Shown here: positions 15,443-23,861 of the stretch, one piece after another | How the letters are laid out: each line of letters opens with the position of its first letter | Numbering within the stretch: position 1 is the first letter of the stretch | Source of the DNA: CAZSHB01 sp964606885 | GTDB lineage: Bacteria; Babelota; Babeliae; Babelales; CAIQNR01 | NCBI GenBank assembly: GCA_964606885.1 | Contig: CAZSHB010000011.1 | Span: 1-26,852 of the forward strand | Reading direction: 5' to 3' | DNA: 26,852 bases | Made by a program: the position numbers and the translations under genes | Notes under the pieces: model-generated | The model's input: only the letters and a program-made list of their open reading frames with translations | What the model was told of the DNA's origin: nothing | Databases searched by the model: none

Positions 15443-16540
15443 AAATCCATCAATCTGTATGTGCAATTGTTTAATTAGCGCATTCGTATCGCCTCCAGCA
15501 ACCACACATGTTTGATTCCGTGGAAATGCATCGAGCAATCGTTTAATCGTTGTTAATGTTGCAGGGTATTCTTTATTGCCCGGTAATCCATTACAAAAGA
15601 GCGTTCGTGCTGAGTGCACTAACGTGCTCCAATGATCAGTGGTACGTGGCCCAATAGAAAGGCCTACTTCTTGTTCGCTCAGTTCTGGTACGGCATAGCA
15701 ATCATCTGGATGTTCAAAAGTTGTATCAGTTGCTAAAAAGTCGTCAGGTAATAGTACGCGAATATATTTTGTTTCAGCTTCATCTAGAATAGCTAAGGCG
15801 GTATCGAGCATGTCAGGTTCGTATGTAGATTTGCCAATAGGTTTGTTAAGCGCTTTTAAAAACGTAAAGCATAACGGAGGCGCAATTAATAATGTTTTAA
15901 TGCGCGGTAGGAGTGCTTGAATAAGTGGTAATTTTGTTCCTACTTTAATACCACCAAGCAGCGCAACGTACGGTTGTTGTGGGTTATCAAGAAGTGGTGA
16001 TAAGTGTATGAGTTCTTTTTGCACCAAAAGACCTATGGATCGATGGTCAGGGGCAAATTCAAGTGGTAGTAAACTTATCGATGTATGGTTACGGTGTAAT
16101 GCACCAAAAGCGTCTTGTACAAAGTAGGTTCCGAGTGTAGCAAGTTGTTTGGCAAATGTTGGTGAAGGTGTTTCTTCTTCTTTAAAAAAACGGATATTTT
16201 CAAGCATAATAAGATCAAACGGCGTTGTTTGTAGGCTATGCGCAGTAGCGATATCAGGAGCAAATAATGTTTGTGGAAAGCCATGTTCTATAAACCATGG
16301 CACTAGTAGATTAGTAGAAAGTTTTTTATCGTTTGCTTCTGGGTCGCCTAGATGGGTTAGAAGAACGGATCGACCGCCTTTTTGTTTAATAAGTTCAAGC
16401 GTGGGCAGTGTTGCTGTAAGACGACTATCGTCAGCAATGGTGTTGTTTGCTGTGAGCGGCACGTTACCATCAATCCGCACAAGTACGGTAACTCCAGTAA
16501 GATTTGCTTGTAGTAATGTGCATAAGGGTATTGGGTTCAT
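15368..16540 (-). CDS. pgk: Phosphoglycerate kinase with divergent active-site loops
   Basis: It interconverts 1,3-bisphosphoglycerate plus ADP and 3-phosphoglycerate plus ATP in glycolysis. I choose the ATG at 16540, 9 bases after AAGGAA; an ATG 6 bases earlier lies too close to it. The 390-residue length is typical. Conserved substrate residues are Asp24 and Asn26 (VRIDGNVPL), Arg40, His63, Arg117 (ENIRFF) and Arg150 (ALHRNHTS); GGIKVGTK (196-203), GGD (349-351) and STGGG (369-373 region) are also kept. Departures: LGRP is LGDP (Asp66 for Arg), the usual GGGM is APPL (220-223), and NGPMGVFE is NGLPGNKE (317-324). It follows the LolC-like gene by 28 bases and is probably in the same transcript. 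Confidence 0.93.
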   Translation of the reverse strand: MNPIPLCTLLQANLTGVTVLVRIDGNVPLTANNTIADDSRLTATLPTLELIKQKGGRSVLLTHLGDPEANDKKLSTNLLVPWFIEHGFPQTLFAPDIATAHSLQTTPFDLIMLENIRFFKEEETPSPTFAKQLATLGTYFVQDAFGALHRNHTSISLLPLEFAPDHRSIGLLVQKELIHLSPLLDNPQQPYVALLGGIKVGTKLPLIQALLPRIKTLLIAPPLCFTFLKALNKPIGKSTYEPDMLDTALAILDEAETKYIRVLLPDDFLATDTTFEHPDDCYAVPELSEQEVGLSIGPRTTDHWSTLVHSARTLFCNGLPGNKEYPATLTTIKRLLDAFPRNQTCVVAGGDTNALIKQLHIQIDGFLSTGGGSTLAFLSDQPLPGLIPFR

Positions 16541-16568
16541 AGACATACGTTCCTTTTTTTTAGTTCTG

Positions 16569-17789
16569 TTATTCAAATCTAAAGATATGCGTTATAGACA
16601 CGTCTTTAATATTCTTTAAAGCGCATAATGTTGCCACACTACTCATACTAAAAGCGCCAAGCAATACTAATAAGAATTCTGGTAGGTACGGTTCAACCGG
16701 AAGATGTGTCACGTAGTAAATATCGGGGAGGGTTAAACAAGGGTACGCTTTCATAAGTAAAGCAACAACGTAGGCGCTGCCTATGCCAACCAAAGAGCTG
16801 ACCATAGATATGAACAAGCTAAAGAGCATAAAGATTGCCATAAGCTCTTTTTTGGTTACGCCAAGCGATAGTAAAAGAGCGCAGTCTGTCTTTTTATACG
16901 CAGTGACCATAAAAATTAACGAGAGTAAATTCATACTTGCTACCAGTGTAATCAGCGAGAGTAAGAATATCATAGCGTATCGTTCCAGTTTAAGTGCAGA
17001 AACAAGCGCAGGGTAATCATCTTTCCATGAGCTTACCGTCAGGCCTTCAAGCGTTGCTAGTTCTTGTTGTAACAGTGCAGGGTTACCGGTGGTGTTGATG
17101 CCAATATGAGTAACTTGGGGGCTGCTTACGAGTTTTTGATAACAATCGTATGAACAGATAACTAAATGGTTGTCTGTGTCGGCAATTCCGGTGTATAAAA
17201 TGCCGCTGACCGTAACTGTTTTTTTATCCGGTTGTGCTTTGGAGTTTGTACCTTCTGGATTATAGACCAGTGTGAGACGATCGCCTGTGTTAAGTGCAAG
17301 TTCTTGGGCAATGCCTTTACCTATAAGAACCGTGTTTTCAGAAAGTAGGGCAGGCAGTGGAGTATCGGGACTTATTTTATGCTGCATGGTTTCAAGCGTT
17401 TCTTCTTGAGTAGGGTTAACTACTTTTAAGAATCCAACACGTAGTTCTTGGTCTTGGTCATCAGGCAGTTCAAGCGCAATGGGTTGTACCGTGTAAGGCG
17501 CCATATGGGTAATAGCTTTTTTGTGATGCTCTGCAAGATACTGCATGAGTGATGGTGCTTCTAGTGGTGCATTGTCAGATGCATGAATAGTCAGATCGGG
17601 TGTAATATTTTTAAGTTTCTTATAGGTCTCTTGTTCAAAGCCGCGCATGATTGCTGTTACGAGTGCTAACGAAAATGTTCCTACAAACATACTGAGTGCG
17701 CATATTTTGATCATCGTGTTAATGCTTGAAGAGAAAGAAACGCCGGTCACATAGCGCCATGCTAAAAATCGTATGATGCGAAAGTTCAT
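16569..17789 (-). CDS. LolC/LolE-family ABC permease (FtsX domain)
   Basis: This inner-membrane permease is of the lipoprotein-releasing type. In the Lol system LolC/E with the ATPase LolD pull lipoproteins out of the inner membrane for transfer to the outer membrane. I start at the ATG at 17789 (MNFRIIRFLAWRYVTG), after AAGG at 9 bases; this Arg-rich opening is typical of LolC/E. One transmembrane helix lies at ~27-50, followed by a ~220-residue periplasmic domain and three C-terminal helices forming the FtsX domain (for example MIFLLSLITLVASMNLLSLI). The total of 406 residues is normal. No lolD is in the window, and whether it is LolC, LolE or a merged LolF cannot be told. A lipoprotein gene is divergent from it. 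Confidence 0.85.
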   Translation of the reverse strand: MNFRIIRFLAWRYVTGVSFSSSINTMIKICALSMFVGTFSLALVTAIMRGFEQETYKKLKNITPDLTIHASDNAPLEAPSLMQYLAEHHKKAITHMAPYTVQPIALELPDDQDQELRVGFLKVVNPTQEETLETMQHKISPDTPLPALLSENTVLIGKGIAQELALNTGDRLTLVYNPEGTNSKAQPDKKTVTVSGILYTGIADTDNHLVICSYDCYQKLVSSPQVTHIGINTTGNPALLQQELATLEGLTVSSWKDDYPALVSALKLERYAMIFLLSLITLVASMNLLSLIFMVTAYKKTDCALLLSLGVTKKELMAIFMLFSLFISMVSSLVGIGSAYVVALLMKAYPCLTLPDIYYVTHLPVEPYLPEFLLVLLGAFSMSSVATLCALKNIKDVSITHIFRFE

Positions 17790-17873
17790 AGAGTTGACCT
17801 TGTAAAGTTTACGTGTTTTTTTTAGTCTATCAGTGATTAATAAAACGGTAGTGTACAAGAAAGAGGTTCAACA

Positions 17874-18620
17874 ATGAAGGCATGTAACGTAACGATGGTG
17901 TGTAGCCTGTTACTTCTGTTGCCAGGGTGCGGCGGAAATATTGTAGATTGGGGCAAAGAAACGTTTCATCAAGGAAGCGTGTATAGCACCAGTCAGCGCG
18001 AAGTAGTGAACGATTATATTAGATCGTTACGCATGTATGACGAATTTACCACGCTCGGTATTTTTGATGTCATGTGGCTTTCTGATGAAGTACGTACAGT
18101 CTATGCACAAGTGTATGCAACGATGCTTGGCAAAGATGACGATGCACAAAAAACATTTTTACGCAGACAGTTAAAAGCAAATGAACATTATATTTCGTTC
18201 TACGTGTTAAGTACGCAATATGTGCTGCTGACTGCAAAACCAACAACATGGGCAGTCTATTTAGAAATTGATGGTAAAAAGTATCTGCCTTTTGAAATTA
18301 AAGCAGTTGAGTTACCAATTGAATACACTACGTTCTTTGGTCCTCTGCTAACAAAGCATAAACATCCGTACGAAATTAGATTCGATAGAAAAGATATGAA
18401 CGGTACAGACTTATTGGTGCCCGGCAAAGAACACACCATGAGCATGTTCTTTAGTAACCCAAAGCATTTTGGATCAATTACTTACAAGATGGATGAGCAA
18501 GGTGTTGTGCGTTACAAAAAACGTCGCCATTTATATACAGCTCGTGCTGGGGAAGAAACGGGTACCTGTCATCTTAAGCCTCAAGCATCTGTAGCACCAT
18601 CACCAGAGAAAATAGCATGA
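17874..18620 (+). CDS. Lipoprotein of unknown function
   Basis: The N-terminus MKACNVTMVCSLLLLLPGCG has a hydrophobic core ending in the lipobox LPGC, so Cys19 is the predicted lipidated residue. The next residues are Gly-Gly-Asn rather than Asp, which does not by itself signal inner-membrane retention. The mature part (~230 residues) has a mixed alpha/beta look and a basic C-terminal region (VVRYKKRRH), with no domain I recognise. An AAGAGG site precedes the ATG. It overlaps rpiB by 4 bases (ATGA), so the two are translationally coupled, and it is divergent from the Lol permease gene. Confidence 0.72.
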   Translation: MKACNVTMVCSLLLLLPGCGGNIVDWGKETFHQGSVYSTSQREVVNDYIRSLRMYDEFTTLGIFDVMWLSDEVRTVYAQVYATMLGKDDDAQKTFLRRQLKANEHYISFYVLSTQYVLLTAKPTTWAVYLEIDGKKYLPFEIKAVELPIEYTTFFGPLLTKHKHPYEIRFDRKDMNGTDLLVPGKEHTMSMFFSNPKHFGSITYKMDEQGVVRYKKRRHLYTARAGEETGTCHLKPQASVAPSPEKIA

Positions 18621-19045
18621 AGATAGCAATAGGTACTGATCACCACGGGGTGACGCTCAAAAACTATATCATGCATACGCTGACCGATGTGCATTGGATT
18701 GATAAAGGTGCATTTGACCAAGAACGTACCGACTATCCAATCTATGCGCATGCCGTTGTGCATGCTCTGCTTGATAAGCAAGTAGACGCCGGTATTTTGT
18801 TGTGCGGTTCTGGCGTTGGCATGTCCATAGCGGCCAATCGATTTGAAGGTATCTATGCTGCATTAGTGTGGAACGAAGATGTTGCCCGTTTAAGCAAAGA
18901 ACATGATAATGCTAATGTCATTGTACTACCGGCAGATTTTATTCAGGCAGAAGAGGCGGTTGCTATGATCCGTGCATGGAAAAAGTCGTGCTTTCTTGGT
19001 GGCCGGTACCAAGAGCGTGTTGCTATGATTGGCAGTAAACGCTAA
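18617..19045 (+). CDS. rpiB: Ribose-5-phosphate isomerase B
   Basis: This enzyme interconverts ribose 5-phosphate and ribulose 5-phosphate in the non-oxidative pentose phosphate pathway. The 142-residue RpiB/LacAB fold is complete: IGTDHHGVTLK near the start (usual DHAG, here DHHG), TDYPIYA (38-44), the catalytic loop CGSGVGMSIAANR with Cys63, and EHDNANV (95-101) with the conserved His. A RpiB-like allose 6-phosphate isomerase role cannot be excluded from sequence alone. It overlaps the lipoprotein gene's stop by 4 bases and is followed 25 bases later by a strong terminator. Confidence 0.94.
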   Translation: MKIAIGTDHHGVTLKNYIMHTLTDVHWIDKGAFDQERTDYPIYAHAVVHALLDKQVDAGILLCGSGVGMSIAANRFEGIYAALVWNEDVARLSKEHDNANVIVLPADFIQAEEAVAMIRAWKKSCFLGGRYQERVAMIGSKR

Positions 19046-19070
19046 CTGTTTCTTGAGAAATTGAATAATT

Positions 19071-19100
19071 AAAAAGGGCTGTGTAACAACAGCCCTTTTT
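19071..19100. terminator. Bidirectional rho-independent terminator
   Basis: A perfect 12-base stem AAAAAGGGCTGT / ACAGCCCTTTTT closes a 6-base loop. It has a T-run on the plus strand and the matching A-run in front, so it can end rpiB transcription and also that of the LRR gene arriving on the minus strand. Confidence 0.9.
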
Positions 19101-19128
19101 AGTTATTACTTGTTATTTGTCTATGTGT

Positions 19129-20300
19129 CTATTTTGCTTGCTGATGATCAAGATTTATTATTGCGTCCGCTGCTTGTACACCCCATGCCTGCTTTGCTTG
19201 TACTATATCCAGGATTGCGAGTTTATTATAAGAAACATTAACATTGTTCAAGTTCGGTAAACCTGCTAAGGCGTCAGGTTCTATAGAAGCAAGACCAACG
19301 TTTGTTAGGGATACAGATTTTAACTTAGGGAGCCCCGTAAATGTTTGTTTTGTTAGCGTTGTTAAACGATTATTATGCCGTGTGTGGTCAGTAGATTTTT
19401 GAAAGTTTCCTAAGCATAAGATGAGTAGTTCTGGCAGGTTATCAAACATGCCATCTTGAATCCAAATGCCGTTATTTGTTAGTTCAAGAATATTTAAGCG
19501 AGAAAGGGCTGCTAGCGAAGGATGGGGTATTTCTTGGATAACGTTTCCGATACATGCTAACCAGGTGATAATGCCTTTATTGGGTGCATTTTCTAGACCG
19601 GCTAAAGATGTAAGGCCTTGGCCACGCAGAAGGAGATGATACACATCTCCTTGTTGGCTCATTTTGTACACTACTGGAAAATTTTTTGTAGCAATAAGAT
19701 CTTGTACAGAGAGATGAACGGGCACTTCTTTAAAAGTTCCTGGTGTATCTCCAGGCACCAACATGGTAAGCGGTTTACGGAATGTATTTTCTAGATCTTC
19801 ATCGTTACATTCAGGATTTCGACCTTCTACAAAAGGTCCATGAAGTACTGATACCATTCTAGCTAAAAGGTTATAAGGGCTTACAAAATAGTGATAATGC
19901 TCCCCATCAGTCATAGTTTCCCAACGCGTATTGCTTTCTGGTTCCAGGTCATCAGCGGCTTGTTTTTTTAATACCGGTACTGCTAATGCATTGATGGTGG
20001 TAAGTATATCTGGCGTAAGATGCGGGAGCATTGCCCCTCTTTTTTTAGGGTCTTTCAGTCTTTTAAAAAGTAAAAAAGCATACTCTGCTGCAGTTGCAGT
20101 GCCGTCGTTGTGGGTGGAACGTGTAAATCCACATGCATCAGAAAAGGCTAGTAATTGTGCATGTGTATCTTCTTCTTCTTCTTCTTCTTGTGTGCTTTTG
20201 TCGGCAGCAGAGCCAAGACAAGCATGTGCATTGTAAGTAATAAGTGGTAGAGAGAGAAGTAAGGGCANNNNNNNNNNAAGGGCAGGAGCAACTGTTTCAT
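19129..20300 (-). CDS. Exported leucine-rich-repeat protein, interrupted by an assembly gap
   Basis: The minus-strand frame stays open from the stop at 19129 up to the N-run at 20268-20277. On the far side an ATG at 20300 begins MKQLL. Both edges of the N-run carry AAGGGCA. Merging them restores one frame with a textbook signal peptide (MKQLLLPLLLSLPLITYNAH) and a protein of about 384 residues. After a six-Glu tract (six TTC triplets at 20170-20187) comes a ~150-residue N-terminal region sharing a TP-IN-A-P-L block with the LRR gene at 10778. LRR units follow (YHLLLRGQGLTSLAGL, LNILELTNNGIWIQDGMF, LKSVSLTNVGLASIEPDAL, LNNVNVSYNKLAIL). An exported binding protein is the likely role. Confidence 0.78.
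20268..20277. other. Assembly gap (10 N) flanked by an identical 7-mer
   Basis: Ten N separate two copies of AAGGGCA (20261-20267 and 20278-20284 after an initial AA). The gap length is probably a placeholder; overlap of the two ends restores the LRR gene's frame. Confidence 0.85.
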
Positions 20301-20335
20301 GTGAATTTACTTTCTTAAAGCGTTACTATTTGAGC

Positions 20336-20376
20336 AAAAAAATAAGGGCCATTATAGCAATAGCCCTTATTTTTTT
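20336..20376. terminator. Bidirectional rho-independent terminator
   Basis: A perfect 14-base stem AAAAAAATAAGGGC / GCCCTTATTTTTTT surrounds a 13-base loop. It lies just past the stop of the FtsH-like gene on the minus strand and separates it from the LRR gene downstream. Confidence 0.88.
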
Positions 20377-20398
20377 ATACTAATGTAGTAATAGAAAG

Positions 20399-22936
20399 TT
20401 ACAGTAATGCTTTTACTTGTGCAGCAGAAAGCGTTTTATGCTTTTGCAGTTCTTGTGCAATACGTTTAATCGTTGCAACATGCGGCGTTAGCAGTACAGT
20501 TACTTCTTTTTCTGCTGCAACAAACAGCGCAGTCGCCTCTGTTAGTTTTTCTTCAGCAGTATTTTTTGATAAATCACGTGCTTCAAGTCCGCCAAGTACA
20601 ATTTGTTTAGCGATAGTAAATGCTTGTTTACGATCGTTTTGATCGATGCATTGATCAAGGCCTGCAAGCAGTTGTGCTACGTTGCCAGCATGTAAAATTT
20701 GGCACTGTTTGTGGAGTTCTTTTTGAGAAACCATATTGAGTGAATCTTGTGTATGGCATGAGAACATTTCGCCATAATGTACTAAACGATCTGCTCGTGG
20801 AGCATGCTTATCTTTATCCCATGCATATTGCTGTGATACATGCTCTTCTTCCACTTCTTGGGTAACTGGAAGCACGGTGATTTGGCAGAGCGCATGATCA
20901 GGTTGTAACAAGATGCTTGCTAATGCTTTACCAGCTTGATGAATAGCAATTAAGTGTTCTTTGTTTTCTGGAATAGCTGGAGCACCAACAATCATTTTGC
21001 GTACTTCAGAATCTATAGCACGTTCAAAGTGTGTCTGCGTAACTGCTGAACCTTCCATCTTTGCTGTCATACATGCCGTACACATGACATCTTTAAGGGC
21101 ACCAAAGTGACATCCCTCGGTTAATTGAGCGAGGTAGTTAAAGTCAAAATTGTTCATATTCATGCAACGTTTTTGGCACTCATTTTTAAAGTAATCAATA
21201 CGGTGTTGGAAGGTTGGTTTTTCAAAGTAAATAACTTTGCCAAAACGGCCCGGTTGTAACAATGCAAAATCAAGATTACTCGGTTTGTTAGTAACACCTA
21301 AGATAAAGACTTGGTCTTTTTCATCGTTACTTAAACCTACGCTCATACATTGCAAGAATTCGCTCAGAAGGCCAGAATCTCCATCCCGTTGTAAGCGGGC
21401 AAGGTCAAGTTCGTCAAAAAACAAGATGCATGGGGCAAAGTTCTTTGCTAAGTCGATGTAGTAATAAATACCGTGTTTTTTAAGATTATCGGTGCTGATT
21501 TCAAAGAAGCGTACTTTTTGGTCTTTACCAGTAGCTTCAAGCGCATCAGAAATTTCGCCAGATAATGCCTTTGCCATAAAGGTTTTACCCGTTTGAGGTG
21601 AACCTGCAAGTAAGTAGCCACGAGAGATTCTAATATTAGCGCGGTTATAACGGTCTGGATGTACAATATATTCAATAATCTTGCTGAGTTCAGCTTTGAT
21701 TTCTTCACGCCCAACAATATCTTTAAAACGTTCTTTTGGAATGGTTGATTCTGCAAAATCAACTTGTTTTGCAGTACCGTACAGACGGTTATCGATAAAT
21801 TCGCGGATTTTTTCGTACTGTGCATACAGTCTTTTAGCATCACGGGTAAAGTAACTTAAGAATGCCGCACCCACAGGGATATCTAAAATCGGTGTTACAT
21901 TTAAACGTACGATATTGTCGCCTACTGTTTGTAATGTACTGCCTGTTTTTTCATCATGAGAAAAGCTTTGTTCTAATGTTCGTTTATGGCCTTCTGGAGT
22001 TTTTTCGTAGGTATATTTTGTAATTTCTCTACGAGAAGAATACGGTTTTTGACCGGTTATATTTTGGAAGAATCTGAATGTTTTACCAAGAGATCGAGAG
22101 AATAATCCTGGTGTTAATAATTTTTGTGTTTGAGGGTCATACACTGGTTGACCATCAGTGGTTTGACCAATAAGTTCATCAATGCCACTAGCAGGAGTAA
22201 TATGAGCACACCATGCTACAAAAGCAGTGTAGACTAATGCGTGTTCTGCAACATCGTACAGGCTGTATTTTTTAGCAAACGCACGGAATTTTCTATAGAC
22301 CTGGTTGGTCTTGCTTAAACCAATAATATCAACATCTTGGTTAAGTTTTTTTAATGCTTGTTCATTTTCTTGCAACAGCAGACCTAAGTTTCTGAGCGTA
22401 TTGTTTTGTAGGGCACCTAATTGTGCATTGAACTGCTTTTGTGTACGTGTAGGAAAGAGCAATAATTTGTTATCAACTGCTTGTTGTAGTGTGTAGATCA
22501 TTTCGCGCGTTACGCTTGCAAGTACACAGAGTGCTTGCAAATCAGTGTGTTGTGCGGTTGCTTGTTTGATTGCTTCTAGCTGCATGCGGATAGCACGTAG
22601 TTGCTGTTGCGCAGCATCTTTTTGAGTGTTAGAAAGGCGGCTAGCACCACTGGCTAAGTTTTGACCAATAGAGTCAATAGTGCTTTCTAGATAATCAAAG
22701 TTTTTCAAAATAACAGAATAAATATCTTGGATCTCTTGGGGAGAAAGTGTGATCTGTGTTTCTGGGGCAGTGCTATGGTGAGCTTTTGCTACGGTTTGTT
22801 TATCAGTAGGTTGCTTTGGTGTTTCTACCGAGATATCTACAGTTACAGGACTTATTTTTTTATCTTGCGCAGGTTCTGCTGCAAGCGGCGCTGCGCTGAG
22901 CAAACTGATTATTAAAAAAGACAAATTTTTCTTCAT
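20399..22936 (-). CDS. FtsH-like AAA protein with a lost protease zinc site
   Basis: FtsH is a membrane AAA protease; this 845-residue relative keeps the ATPase but not the protease. The N-terminus is a signal or anchor (MKKNLSFLIISLLSAAPLAA). A long helical region follows to ~220, and a second hydrophobic segment at ~232-245 (ALVYTAFVAWCAHI) could be FtsH's second membrane helix. The AAA domain has Walker A GSPQTGKT (445-452), Walker B ILFFDE (504-509) and an Arg finger in QPGRFGK (Arg564). In the peptidase-like C-terminus the HEAGH zinc motif reads HQAGK (666-670), so both Glu and the second His are gone. It probably acts as an unfoldase or scaffold, as FtsHi-type pseudoproteases do. The gene follows its neighbour by 11 bases. 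Confidence 0.8.
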   Translation of the reverse strand: MKKNLSFLIISLLSAAPLAAEPAQDKKISPVTVDISVETPKQPTDKQTVAKAHHSTAPETQITLSPQEIQDIYSVILKNFDYLESTIDSIGQNLASGASRLSNTQKDAAQQQLRAIRMQLEAIKQATAQHTDLQALCVLASVTREMIYTLQQAVDNKLLLFPTRTQKQFNAQLGALQNNTLRNLGLLLQENEQALKKLNQDVDIIGLSKTNQVYRKFRAFAKKYSLYDVAEHALVYTAFVAWCAHITPASGIDELIGQTTDGQPVYDPQTQKLLTPGLFSRSLGKTFRFFQNITGQKPYSSRREITKYTYEKTPEGHKRTLEQSFSHDEKTGSTLQTVGDNIVRLNVTPILDIPVGAAFLSYFTRDAKRLYAQYEKIREFIDNRLYGTAKQVDFAESTIPKERFKDIVGREEIKAELSKIIEYIVHPDRYNRANIRISRGYLLAGSPQTGKTFMAKALSGEISDALEATGKDQKVRFFEISTDNLKKHGIYYYIDLAKNFAPCILFFDELDLARLQRDGDSGLLSEFLQCMSVGLSNDEKDQVFILGVTNKPSNLDFALLQPGRFGKVIYFEKPTFQHRIDYFKNECQKRCMNMNNFDFNYLAQLTEGCHFGALKDVMCTACMTAKMEGSAVTQTHFERAIDSEVRKMIVGAPAIPENKEHLIAIHQAGKALASILLQPDHALCQITVLPVTQEVEEEHVSQQYAWDKDKHAPRADRLVHYGEMFSCHTQDSLNMVSQKELHKQCQILHAGNVAQLLAGLDQCIDQNDRKQAFTIAKQIVLGGLEARDLSKNTAEEKLTEATALFVAAEKEVTVLLTPHVATIKRIAQELQKHKTLSAAQVKALL

Positions 22937-22947
22937 ATATACCCTAA

Positions 22948-23610
22948 TTATTTATTTAATTGTTCTGTGGTTTTTACTACAAGAAAATTAAAAATGTATG
23001 TAAAAATACGATTTAAACATTCTATTGCTATCATTGCTTTTAATTTTTCATCTGTTGAACTGTCGCCTCTTAGTATACTATCGAGTGGCAACATGCGTGA
23101 TGCGCTATTGTCTAAAAGAGTTTGTAAGACGGTTATATCAGCTTTTTGTTGATCTGATAAACCGGGGACATTTTTTTGTTCATTCATTTTTATTTGTAGA
23201 AAAGAGATATTTTCAAAAAGACTATTTTTTGCAGCACGTATGTTGTTAATACGTTTCTGTAAGTAGATCATGAATTTATGCTGTTCGTCCGGTGCGTAAT
23301 GTTCAAAATTAGTTAATGCTAGAGAGCATTCTTGTAAGCTTATGTTCGTTAGATTGTCGATCGTTCTAAAGACAGCATGCGCATCATAGGAAAGTTGAGC
23401 GATCTCTTCTGATGGCTGTACTGCAAATTCTGGAGCTTCTTGTTGGGTACGGTCATGTGCTGATTGTTGGTAACGAGCAGGATTTCTTGTTGTGTGTCGT
23501 GCCCAGGCTGTGGTTAGAGATCTAAAAGAGTGAGTCAGTGGACAATACAAAGATAGTAAGCAGAATAATACACCCAATTTCTTAATCAAGACTGATACCC
23601 CTAGAGACAT
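22948..23610 (-). CDS. Exported helical protein, operon partner of the FtsH-like protein
   Basis: The start at 23610 lies behind an AGG ribosome site and a near-consensus promoter. The N-terminus (MSLGVSVLIKKLGVLFCLLS) is a signal peptide or anchor. The rest is about 190 residues, mostly helical with coiled-coil-like stretches (LQKRINNIRAAKNSLFENI, LQTLLDNSASRML), and ends with a hydrophobic IFTYIFNFLVV segment. It resembles in style, though not clearly in sequence, the helical N-terminal region of the FtsH-like protein 11 bases downstream. Cotranscription suggests a partner or adaptor of that AAA protein (inference). No domain recognised. Confidence 0.6.
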   Translation of the reverse strand: MSLGVSVLIKKLGVLFCLLSLYCPLTHSFRSLTTAWARHTTRNPARYQQSAHDRTQQEAPEFAVQPSEEIAQLSYDAHAVFRTIDNLTNISLQECSLALTNFEHYAPDEQHKFMIYLQKRINNIRAAKNSLFENISFLQIKMNEQKNVPGLSDQQKADITVLQTLLDNSASRMLPLDSILRGDSSTDEKLKAMIAIECLNRIFTYIFNFLVVKTTEQLNK

Positions 23611-23630
23611 TTTATGTTACCTATTTATAA

Positions 23631-23658
23631 ATTATACCCTACGGAAAGTTCCTGTCAA
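23631..23658 (-). promoter_or_regulatory. Near-consensus sigma70 promoter for the helical protein and FtsH-like operon
   Basis: On the minus strand a perfect TTGACA (23658-23653) and a perfect TATAAT (23636-23631) are spaced by 16 bases, 20 bases before the ATG at 23610. This is the best promoter in the window and predicts strong expression. Confidence 0.8.
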
Positions 23659-23669
23659 AGCAACATATG

Positions 23670-23681
23670 AGCTTATAAGCT
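23670..23681. promoter_or_regulatory. Palindrome upstream of the -35 box, possible operator
   Basis: AGCTTATAAGCT is a perfect 12-base palindrome located 12 bases upstream of the minus-strand TTGACA, in the divergent region between the FtsH-like operon and the thioredoxin reductase fusion. Confidence 0.3.
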
Positions 23682-23795
23682 TGTCTTAAGTGGCTTGCCA
23701 GTAGGTGTGTTGGAAAATATTCAATCTAAGAAAAGGGTCCAAGCTCATTTTTTTTAATAAAGGCTTATTTCTAGGTGTGTTTTGAAAAATCTTTG

Positions 23796-23804
23796 TGCTA
23801 TACT
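23796..23804 (+). promoter_or_regulatory. Extended -10 promoter of the thioredoxin reductase fusion gene
   Basis: TGCTATACT is an extended -10 element, 57 bases before the ATG at 23862. There is no good -35. One copy of a 10-base direct repeat (TAGGTGTGTT, 23772-23781; the other at 23702-23711) covers the -35 position. Confidence 0.45.
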
Positions 23805-23861
23805 GCCACCCACTGTTATGAAAATAAGCTTTAGGAAGCGTACTCATAGAGGAGCGGGATA

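Noticed and set aside
16149..16619. Open plus-strand frame of 156 codons opposite pgk
   Set aside because: It lies entirely opposite pgk and the gap before it, has no ribosome site, and its protein has no domain-like pattern; it is the mirror of a real gene.
20170..20187. Six TTC triplets as a phase-variation switch
   Set aside because: The unit is three bases long and encodes Glu in frame, so gain or loss changes only the length of a poly-Glu tract and does not switch the frame.
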